Assembly: GCF_900176335.1 (NCBI RefSeq)
Contig: NZ_FWXW01000004.1
Location: 124,001 to 188,000, forward strand
DNA: 64,000 nucleotides
Source: Papillibacter cinnamivorans DSM 12816
Lineage (GTDB): Bacteria > Bacillota > Clostridia > Oscillospirales > Oscillospiraceae
Direction: 5' to 3'
Position numbers and translations under genes: made by a program
In this document: positions 28,282 to 36,097 of the stretch, piece after piece
Layout: each line of letters opens with the position of its first letter
How positions within the stretch are numbered: the first letter of the stretch is position 1
Notes under the pieces: model-generated
Databases searched by the model: none
Told to the model about the DNA's origin: nothing
The model's input: only the letters and a program-made list of their open reading frames with translations

Positions 28282-29433
28282 ATGAGTATATATTTGGATT
28301 ACAATGCATCGTCTCCTGTCGAACCTAGAGTATTAGAAGCGATGGTAGATATCTATAAAAATAACTTTGGTAACGCTGATAGCCGTACCCATGACTTTGG
28401 AGATCATGCTCGTTCTGTTGTAGAAACTGCAAGAAAGCAGGTTTCTTCATTATTAGGCGTTTCCACATCAGAGGTTTTTTTCACTAGTGGAGCGACGGAA
28501 AGCAATAATATTGCTATTCAGGGGTTGCAAACATATGCGCTTGAAAGCGGAAAAAATCACATTATCACGACTTCAATTGAACATAAGGCAGTGATGGAGA
28601 CGGTCAAGGTAATGTCAGAAAGGGGCTTTATCGTGGACTTTATTGATCCTGAATCATCTGGCCGGATCAATGTTGCTAAAGTTTTAAAAAAAGTTTGTGC
28701 TAATACACTCTTGGTTAGTCTGATGCATGTTAATAACGAAACTGGTATCATTCAGCCTGTTAAGGAATTGGGTGAAGAACTGTCAAAACAAAATGTGCTG
28801 TTTCATGTTGACGCAACTCAGAGCTGCGGGAAATTAGTTCAGGAGATTCGTGAGCTAAAATACAACATGCTTTCTTTCAGTGCCCATAAATTAAGAGGTC
28901 CACAAGGTGTCGGGGTATTAGTTCTTAGGAAAAAGGAATATAAGCTGCCACCTGTGAAAGCAATAATGTACGGTGGGCAGCAAGAACACGGAATACGTCC
29001 TGGCACCATTCCGGTAGCGCTTGTCGGTGGATGCGGGAAGGCATGCGAAATTGCTGAGATAGAATACAAAAAGGATGAAGCTAAACTAAGTGCGATAAAA
29101 ATGTCTTTATTGAAACTTCTCGAAGATTCTGGCCTTAGCTATAGTTTTAATGGAGATCAGAAATATTGCTTGAACAACACATTAAATCTATGCCTTCACG
29201 GAGTATCTTCTGAAGCTCTTATGATTTCAACAAAGCAGTATTGCAGTGTGTCAAACGGGTCGGCATGTACATCAAAAAACTATTCTCCCAGCTATGTACT
29301 TGTCTCAATGGGAATTCCTATCGAGCAGATAGAAAATTCTATCCGCATAAGTTGGGGACCTGAGACAAATATGGGTGAACTTGAAAAGGAATTTTTTCGA
29401 ATGCTTTCGGTGGCTAAAAGTTTAGCAGAATAA
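28282..29433 (+). CDS. dndA: DndA, cysteine desulfurase
   Basis: The protein has 383 residues of the NifS/IscS class. YLDYNASSPVEP opens the protein, the PLP lysine is K203 in SAHKLRG, and the catalytic cysteine is C329 in SNGSACTSK. It abstracts sulfur from L-cysteine as a persulfide and passes it to DndC. Many dnd loci place dndA apart or use the host IscS, but here it closes the dndBCDEA operon. A general IscS role cannot be excluded, but the location makes DndA far more likely. Confidence 0.92.
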   Translation: MSIYLDYNASSPVEPRVLEAMVDIYKNNFGNADSRTHDFGDHARSVVETARKQVSSLLGVSTSEVFFTSGATESNNIAIQGLQTYALESGKNHIITTSIEHKAVMETVKVMSERGFIVDFIDPESSGRINVAKVLKKVCANTLLVSLMHVNNETGIIQPVKELGEELSKQNVLFHVDATQSCGKLVQEIRELKYNMLSFSAHKLRGPQGVGVLVLRKKEYKLPPVKAIMYGGQQEHGIRPGTIPVALVGGCGKACEIAEIEYKKDEAKLSAIKMSLLKLLEDSGLSYSFNGDQKYCLNNTLNLCLHGVSSEALMISTKQYCSVSNGSACTSKNYSPSYVLVSMGIPIEQIENSIRISWGPETNMGELEKEFFRMLSVAKSLAE

Positions 29434-29459
29434 CTTACTCAAGAACAGGAAAGTTAAAA

Positions 29460-29783
29460 ATGAACACTATTATTCATAACAAATTAGTGCGTGATCGTAT
29501 TCCTGAAATCATTGCAGCTGCGGGAAAAACCTGTATTACATCAATCCTCTCTGATGATGAATATCTTTGTATGTTAGATGCCAAGCTTGACGAGGAACTG
29601 GCGGAATACCATCAAGATCAGAACATTGAAGAACTGGCAGATTTGTTGGAAGTTGTCCGGGCAGCGGCAATTGCTAGAGGTTATTCGATTGTGCAGTTAG
29701 AAGATATCTGCCAAAAAAAGCGAATAGCTCGTGGTGGATTTGAAAAAAGGATTCTGTTACAGGAAGTCCGGGAGGAATCGTAA
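29460..29783 (+). CDS. MazG-like nucleotide pyrophosphohydrolase
   Basis: The protein has 107 residues. LVRDRIPEII, then LDEELAEYHQDQNIEELADLLEVV, contains the ExxE...ExxD metal-binding pattern of the all-alpha NTP pyrophosphatase (MazG/HisE) fold. GGFEKRILL near the C-terminus is typical of the small phosphoribosyl-ATP-pyrophosphohydrolase-like group. It may hydrolyse (d)NTPs or alarmone-like nucleotides. It overlaps the following helicase by one base, so the two are coupled. In defence islands such proteins may deplete nucleotides; here that is inference. Confidence 0.8.
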   Translation: MNTIIHNKLVRDRIPEIIAAAGKTCITSILSDDEYLCMLDAKLDEELAEYHQDQNIEELADLLEVVRAAAIARGYSIVQLEDICQKKRIARGGFEKRILLQEVREES

Positions 29784-32059
29784 TGCCAACACTTTACGCT
29801 GCATCAGGCAGTTCTGCGGAAAACCTGTTCATAGAGCTTTTCAGTGATACATTTGGTGCCGAAAAAGCAGGGTATCTCTACTCGCAGTATCATTTTTATG
29901 ATATTTATCAAAACAGTCGATTTGCTGATTTTCTTCTTGAAAACGGGTCTCATCGCATTGCTATCGAAGTTGATGACGAGGCCTCACATAATAAACAATT
30001 GGTGGCTTCCGGTAAATTCTATGATGATCTACTTAAGCAAAACAGTATGGTACACCTAGGCTGGGATGTGTACCGGTTCGCCGTTCGCCAGATGCAGATA
30101 CAACCAGATACCATCAAGGACGAATTGCGCGTTTTTCTCGGAGCTTATCCACAGTTCAAGGAGATTGAGGACTACCTCCCCTCCCAGCGGGCGAAGTCCA
30201 TAGACGCAGTAAACCTTGAACTCAAGGAGCACCAGAAGGCCGCACTGAAAGCACTACAAGGGATGCGAACCAATCACGAGACTATCGGTCTTCTGTATCA
30301 CGCGACCGGCACCGGTAAGACTGTGACTGCGGTGATGGATGCCAAGTCCTGTGCAGGTAGAACGCTTTTTCTCGCCCACACCCACGAGCTGGTAGCACAA
30401 GCGGTGGAAACTTTTGAAAGTCTTTGGCCGGAAGTGACCATCGGCCGCTTTGTTGATACGGTTAAAGAACCTGACACCCAAGTGGTATGTGGCAGTATCC
30501 AGAGCGTCGCGCTCAACCTTGACAAGTTCAAAGAAAGCGATTTCAACTATCTTATAATTGACGAAGCACATCATGCCTCCGCTGATACATATCAGAAAGT
30601 CATAGCCTATTTTAAGCCACAGTTTACGCTTGGGCTTACCGCTACGCCTGAACGTATGGACGACAATACCGTTATTCTAGACATTTTCAAAAAGACGGCA
30701 CACAAGTTGGACATTCAGACTGCCGTAGAAATCGGCGAACTTGTTTCTGTGCGCTGCATCCGCATCCACACCAATATTGATTTGACAAAAGTACGCTTCA
30801 ATAGCGTTCAATATAATATCCGCGATTTAGAGAACAAAATCTATGTACCGGAACGAAACAAGCTGATCGTAGACACATGGCTGCAATATGTGAAAGACCG
30901 TCGCACCGTGGTGTTCTGTGCGAGCGTGAAGCATGCGAAGGAGATCGCTTCCCTCTTTTCCGAAGCGTGCGTTACCGCCTGCTCTGTATCCGGCGGCATG
31001 AAAGCCTCCGAACGGCAGGAGCATCTTGCAAAATTCGCTTCCGGAGAAATTAAGGTTTTGTGTGCCTGCGACCTGCTTAACGAAGGATGGGACTGCCCCC
31101 AAACCGAAGTACTGTTTATGGCGCGTCCCACCATGTCTAAAGTTCTCTACACCCAGCAACTAGGCCGTGGTATGCGTTTGGCCGAAGGTAAGGACTGCCT
31201 GATGGTGTTTGACTTCGTTGACAACGCAAGCCAATACAACATACCGCAGTCCCTGCACCGTCTGTTTCAGCTCAAGGATTACCACGCGGGCGGATTAGCG
31301 CTTTCCCCGAATGGCCAACTTGAGGCTGAGAAGGGTCTGTACGCCAGAGGCGAAAAGCCGGATGCTCTTATCGACTGGCCGGTAGATGCCACGGATTATG
31401 AGCTTGTGGACATCTTCAACTGGCAGGCAGAAGCTGCCGGAATGATCTCTCAAATGGAGTTTGTGCGCCGTGTGGACGTACAGTCAGAGACCATCGAAAA
31501 ATATGTAAGAGACGGTAAACTCGTCCCAGATCTGGTCGTTCCTATGAGTGAACACCGGATGTTTAAATATTTCAAAGAGGAAACGCTCCACAAATATGCT
31601 GAGCAGTACGGCTGGACGCTGATTGACGACTCCAACCGGAAGGACCTGTTCATGGAAATGATCAAGCAGATGGACATGAGCTATTCCTATAAACCGGTGC
31701 TCATCAAAGCAGTAATACAGTACGCCGACAATAAGGGTCGTGTGAGGCTGGATGATATCGTGACGTATTTCCGGTCCTTTTTTGAAAATAGACGCAAAAA
31801 TGGCTTAGTAGTTGAGAAAGCAAAGAGCGTTTACCTTAATGCGGATATTTCGGATAAAGAGATTCTACATAATATACTAATTTATCCTTATAAACGCTTT
31901 GAGGATATGAGTATTATGCGCCACACCAAGACGCTGGGGATTATTCAGGTTGACGAGACCATCTGGAAACACCTGAACGAAGATGAGAAGGCAAAAATTG
32001 AGCAGGTGTGCAATGAAAAGCTGATGGCATATTTTCAACACCTTGAAAACAAGGGCTGA
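29783..32059 (+). CDS. DEAH helicase with N-terminal endonuclease-like domain (type III R/ResIII-like)
   Basis: The protein has 758 residues. Residues ~30-115 (NSRFADFLLENGSHRIAIEVDDEASH ... HLGWDVYRF) look like a PD-(D/E)xK/Vsr-like nuclease with D, E and a conserved HLGWxVxRF end. A superfamily 2 helicase follows: Walker A ATGTGKT (174-180), DEAH (260-263), LGLTATPERMD, VVFCASVKHAKE, LCACDLLNEGWDCP and QQLGRGMR. The C-terminal ~200 residues are an unassigned accessory domain. This is a single-polypeptide restriction-like enzyme with no methyltransferase nearby, so it may depend on the phosphorothioate mark or act alone. GC content in its middle is clearly higher than in the dnd genes, suggesting separate origin. 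Confidence 0.85.
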   Translation: MPTLYAASGSSAENLFIELFSDTFGAEKAGYLYSQYHFYDIYQNSRFADFLLENGSHRIAIEVDDEASHNKQLVASGKFYDDLLKQNSMVHLGWDVYRFAVRQMQIQPDTIKDELRVFLGAYPQFKEIEDYLPSQRAKSIDAVNLELKEHQKAALKALQGMRTNHETIGLLYHATGTGKTVTAVMDAKSCAGRTLFLAHTHELVAQAVETFESLWPEVTIGRFVDTVKEPDTQVVCGSIQSVALNLDKFKESDFNYLIIDEAHHASADTYQKVIAYFKPQFTLGLTATPERMDDNTVILDIFKKTAHKLDIQTAVEIGELVSVRCIRIHTNIDLTKVRFNSVQYNIRDLENKIYVPERNKLIVDTWLQYVKDRRTVVFCASVKHAKEIASLFSEACVTACSVSGGMKASERQEHLAKFASGEIKVLCACDLLNEGWDCPQTEVLFMARPTMSKVLYTQQLGRGMRLAEGKDCLMVFDFVDNASQYNIPQSLHRLFQLKDYHAGGLALSPNGQLEAEKGLYARGEKPDALIDWPVDATDYELVDIFNWQAEAAGMISQMEFVRRVDVQSETIEKYVRDGKLVPDLVVPMSEHRMFKYFKEETLHKYAEQYGWTLIDDSNRKDLFMEMIKQMDMSYSYKPVLIKAVIQYADNKGRVRLDDIVTYFRSFFENRRKNGLVVEKAKSVYLNADISDKEILHNILIYPYKRFEDMSIMRHTKTLGIIQVDETIWKHLNEDEKAKIEQVCNEKLMAYFQHLENKG

Positions 32060-32073
32060 AGAGGCGGATAAGT

Positions 32074-32484
32074 ATGATTCAACCAATAAATAAGGATATA
32101 GCGTTTCTTGCTCACAAAGCAGAACTCGCCACGAAAGATGACATTTGTGCAGCCAAGGATTTGCTGGACACGCTGACCGCTCACAAAGACGGTTGTGTCG
32201 GGATGGCGGCGAACATGATTGGCATCAATAAGCGCATTATTGCTTTCGACTATGACGGCAAGTATATGATTATGTTCAATCCGGAAATCATCCGGCGCTC
32301 AAAACCATATGAGACTGAGGAAGGCTGCTTATCATTAACCGGTACGCGCAAGGCCAAACGCTACAAGACCATTAAGGTTCAGTATCAAAACGAAGAATTT
32401 CAAGTACGCCTTAAGACCTTCACTGGATGGACCGCACAGATCATTCAGCATGAAATTGATCACTGTGATGGAATTATTATCTGA
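32074..32484 (+). CDS. Peptide deformylase-like protein
   Basis: The protein has 136 residues. The metal ligands are present: C85 in EEGCLSL, and H126 and H130 in HEIDH, with catalytic E127. Motif I, normally GxGxAAxQ, reads CVGMAANM at 41-48, so the first glycine is Cys and the glutamine that stabilises the transition state is Met. This variant recurs in a second group of clostridial deformylases as far as I recall. The usual role is removing the formyl group from new proteins. It follows the DEAH helicase by 14 bases, and its place in a defence island is unexplained. It may act on another N-formyl substrate. Confidence 0.82.
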   Translation: MIQPINKDIAFLAHKAELATKDDICAAKDLLDTLTAHKDGCVGMAANMIGINKRIIAFDYDGKYMIMFNPEIIRRSKPYETEEGCLSLTGTRKAKRYKTIKVQYQNEEFQVRLKTFTGWTAQIIQHEIDHCDGIII

Positions 32485-32606
32485 GAAAGATCATTGCGGT
32501 ATAGCAATGTGCAATTCGGAGACATGCTATGTAAATGTAGTCGATTAATGTGCTATGCGCAAAATTTTTTATTGGAATACATATTTTTTCCACAAAGGAG
32601 TTCCTT

Positions 32607-35600
32607 ATGCAGATGCTTAAATTTGACGAGTTTATTCGTTCACTCAAACAGAATAAAGACACAACTCACTCGTTACTTTTAGGTGCCGGAGCTTCGGTGG
32701 AGTCTGATATACAATCAGCATCTGAATGCATTTGGGATTGGAAGCATGAAATTTTTATTTCCCAAAACCCAACAGCATCAGACTCATTTAAAAATATTAA
32801 AATGGATAATGTCCGCGTTGTAATTCAAAACTGGTTAGATTCTCAAATGATTTATCCTTCTGTGAATTCTGATGAAGAATATTCATTCTATGCTGAAAAG
32901 GCATATCCAATTGACGATGACCGCAGGAAGTACTTTCAACATTTAACAGAAAATAAAAATCCAAGCTTAGGATACCATTTAATTGCTATGCTTGCCGAAA
33001 TTGGTTGGATAAAAAGTGTTTGGACGACTAATTTTGATGGCTTATCTTTGAAGACGGCGCATCAATACAACTTGACACCTGTGGAAGTGACTTTAGAATC
33101 ACAAGAACGCATTTATAGGTCAGATGTTATAAGAGAACTTTTTTGTGTAGCTCTTCATGGTGATTACAAATATGGAGCATTAAAGAATACTGCTGCTGAA
33201 CTCGACTCTCAAAGTGATGTGCTTTTAAAAGCTTTACAATATGAACTTGCAAAGAGAAACCTCATCGTCATAGGCTATAGTGGACGGGATAAATCTTTGA
33301 TGGCAGCATTAAAAGATGCTTATTCACAACCCGGGGCAGGAAGATTATATTGGTGCGGATATGGAGTAAACTGTCCTACCGCTGTTGAAGAATTATTAGA
33401 TGTTGTATCCGCCAATGGAAGACATGGATACTACATAGCTACGGATGGGTTCGATAAAACTATGCTTCTTCTGTCGCGGCATTGCATGAGCGACAACACG
33501 AATTTTCTTAATAGGATAGACACTCTTTTGAATACATTAGGCGAACATAAAGACCTTACTTCAATGCCGTTCCAAGAATCCACTGGTACGCTCAAAAAGA
33601 TCGTTAAGACAAACTTGTATCCGATAATCTTTCCATCTACTTGCTATCAGTTAAAATATAATTATTCTGCCGATGAAAAGCCATGGAGTTTTTGTAATGC
33701 TCTCTCAGAACACAACATAATAGCGATTCCTTATAAGGGTTTAGTATATGCATGGGGTGCAAAAGAAAAAATTGTTAAAATATGTTCAGAGCGACTGGTT
33801 GGTGGCATTGATGTAACACCATTTACCCGAGAGCTTGCGATTCAGAACGAAGCGTTTCGAGAACTCTTGCTTCGAACTGCAACAAGAGTATTAGCAGAAA
33901 GAAGCGGGTTTGCATTCTCAAAAGATAAAATATGGGATACAAAAGATCCCAAGAATGCATTCTTTTATCAAATTGAAAATGTTTCAATTCATGCATATCT
34001 GGGCGTTCAATTATCACTGGAGTTTGACTACAAATATACATACTTGTCCTTTGCACCGGCATACCATTTCAGAGATGCAGATAGATATAAAAAAGCTATT
34101 ATTAAATCTTTCTCGGATTCGTTTTCTGCAAGGGTTAATGGCGCAAAACCCAATCTTTCTATAAATAATTATATTGATGAATGGACAAGCGCTCTTATTG
34201 GTAACAGCGTGGTAAAAGCATGTTTTCCTCCTGAAAATAACGAGGGATTCTTTTTCAGCTTTGGTGCCAACAGCGCCTTAATTGGTATAAATGGCAATTC
34301 GGGAAGCCATCAATTAAGCTTACCGTCGTCGATAAATCCAAAAAGAATAATCATGAATGGTGTTGAATGCCGTGACCCTGAATTGACTTTCTTTAACTCT
34401 GAGCAAAACAGGTTGGTCAATGATTTTCATCCGATGAGAGGATTGTCACAAAATAATCCTTATGACTTCCCTTTAAATGACAAAGTGCTGAGGTCGTCGA
34501 TTAACATAGGGGTACTTTGTCCACAGAGTCATTCTTCTGAATTTTACACCTTCTTGAATGCATTGAATAATACACACTCTGTAAAGTTCAATGTTGATTA
34601 TGTGCTTCCGTTTCCTGGTTTTTATAGTGCCTTTAAAGTCGGATTAAACATTCCACTAACAACCGCACCACATTGGTTGAACATAAATGCCACAAGCAAC
34701 ACTGACAGAAAAGCGGCTGTAAAAGAATTCGGACGTAGCATTATATATCAACTTGAAAAATTGAGTTCGCAACAAGTTGATGTTGTACTGATTTATATAC
34801 CCAATGAATTTGAATGGCTAACGTCATTTAATGATGATTATGAAACCTATGATCTACATAATTTTGTTAAGGCGTATGCTGTCCAAAAGAATATTGCCAC
34901 GCAATTTATTCGAGAAAAAACGCTTGAGAGTGATTTGCGTTGTCAAATAATGTGGGCATTATCTCTTGCAATATATGTTAAGTCATGTCGTATTCCATGG
35001 GTCATCTCCGGCTTAAGAGAAGATACTGCTTTTGCTGGAATTGGATACAGCATTAATAAATCCGCTACTGGAATCGATATAGTTGTAGGATGTAGCCACA
35101 TCTATTCGGCAGATGGGCAAGGTTTAAAATATAAACTCTCGAAACTTAATGATGTTGTTTTAGATCGTAGAAATAATCCATTTTTATCGGAAAATGAAGC
35201 ATATAAACTTGGGCTTAATATAAAGGAGTTGTTTTATAAATCTTTTACCGAGCTTCCTAAAAGAGTAGTAATCCATAAGCGCACTCCATTTAAGAAAGAG
35301 GAAATTGATGGACTTGTAAAGTGCCTTTCGTCAGCAGGGATTACCGACATTGAATTGTTGGAAATCAATTTCGAAGATGATGTAAGATGCTTTGAGTATT
35401 CAAGGGACTTTGCTATTGATGGATTTCCTGTCCGGCGTGGATTGTGTTTCCCATTGAACGAAAACATAATGCTGTTGTACACTCATGGTATTGCACCATC
35501 AATAAGAAATCCAAAATTTAAGTATATCCAAGGTAGTAAGACGATTCCGTTTCCGCTAAAAATCGTCAAGCACTACGGTTCTGGGGATATGGCACAAATT

Positions 35601-35759
35601 GCATCTGAAATTTTAGGTCTATCTAAAATGAATTGGAATAGTTTTGGACTTTACTCCAAATTGCCTTGCACAATAGAATCATCCAATGAGATTGCTCGTA
35701 TTGGGTTATTGCTTTCGCAATATGAAGGTTCGATTTATGATTATCGCTTCTTCATGTAG
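32607..35759 (+). CDS. SIR2-PIWI fusion: Argonaute-like protein with NADase-type sirtuin domain
   Basis: The protein has 1050 residues from the ATG at 32607, with AAAGGAG six bases upstream. Residues 1-290 are a SIR2 domain: LLLGAGASVES at 23-33, TNFDG with N142, and HGD with H184, the NAD-hydrolysis residues of defence sirtuins. The middle ~400 residues would correspond to an APAZ/N-like region. The last ~330 residues resemble MID-PIWI: VISGLREDTAFAGIGYSIN, then PKRVVIHKRTPFKKEEIDGL. The first catalytic Asp of PIWI is replaced by Y814, so slicing is not expected. In the known short Argonaute-SIR2 systems these parts are usually two genes and guide-directed recognition triggers NAD depletion. 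Here they are one polypeptide. The domain call is by motif and layout. Confidence 0.82.
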   Translation: MQMLKFDEFIRSLKQNKDTTHSLLLGAGASVESDIQSASECIWDWKHEIFISQNPTASDSFKNIKMDNVRVVIQNWLDSQMIYPSVNSDEEYSFYAEKAYPIDDDRRKYFQHLTENKNPSLGYHLIAMLAEIGWIKSVWTTNFDGLSLKTAHQYNLTPVEVTLESQERIYRSDVIRELFCVALHGDYKYGALKNTAAELDSQSDVLLKALQYELAKRNLIVIGYSGRDKSLMAALKDAYSQPGAGRLYWCGYGVNCPTAVEELLDVVSANGRHGYYIATDGFDKTMLLLSRHCMSDNTNFLNRIDTLLNTLGEHKDLTSMPFQESTGTLKKIVKTNLYPIIFPSTCYQLKYNYSADEKPWSFCNALSEHNIIAIPYKGLVYAWGAKEKIVKICSERLVGGIDVTPFTRELAIQNEAFRELLLRTATRVLAERSGFAFSKDKIWDTKDPKNAFFYQIENVSIHAYLGVQLSLEFDYKYTYLSFAPAYHFRDADRYKKAIIKSFSDSFSARVNGAKPNLSINNYIDEWTSALIGNSVVKACFPPENNEGFFFSFGANSALIGINGNSGSHQLSLPSSINPKRIIMNGVECRDPELTFFNSEQNRLVNDFHPMRGLSQNNPYDFPLNDKVLRSSINIGVLCPQSHSSEFYTFLNALNNTHSVKFNVDYVLPFPGFYSAFKVGLNIPLTTAPHWLNINATSNTDRKAAVKEFGRSIIYQLEKLSSQQVDVVLIYIPNEFEWLTSFNDDYETYDLHNFVKAYAVQKNIATQFIREKTLESDLRCQIMWALSLAIYVKSCRIPWVISGLREDTAFAGIGYSINKSATGIDIVVGCSHIYSADGQGLKYKLSKLNDVVLDRRNNPFLSENEAYKLGLNIKELFYKSFTELPKRVVIHKRTPFKKEEIDGLVKCLSSAGITDIELLEINFEDDVRCFEYSRDFAIDGFPVRRGLCFPLNENIMLLYTHGIAPSIRNPKFKYIQGSKTIPFPLKIVKHYGSGDMAQIASEILGLSKMNWNSFGLYSKLPCTIESSNEIARIGLLLSQYEGSIYDYRFFM

Positions 35760-36097
35760 AAAAGATTTTATTGCCTATACTGTGATTGAATATGTCGTTT
35801 GCACAACACACTACGATGATGCTGAAAATTGGCAGATTAGTTAAAGAGATACCATTGGTACAGCCGCAGTGTATGACTATGGGTTGACCGCTCTCGTCAA
35901 AGCCTGCGTATATGCCAGTGTGGGGACAGATCGAAAGAATACTATGTCGCCGGAGACCGCTTCTGTAAAGCTGATCCGGCGGCTGTGTTCATATTGATCT
36001 TATGTGCCGCCGCCTGTCCCTAATACTTGCCCCATAGCATTATAAGAAAAGATTCAATTGACAAATCTCCGAAAAGGTTGGAATATACTGGTTGGAA
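35760..36097. other. 338-base gap between the convergent defence island and conjugation operon
   Basis: No reading frame with a start and ribosome binding site is supported. Short open fragments (about 35875-35997) are interrupted and change frame, and base composition rises towards that of the conjugative element, so it may hold the remains of a decayed gene. I do not recognise the fragments. The SIR2-PIWI gene ends on the left and the CD1108-like gene ends on the right. Confidence 0.4.
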
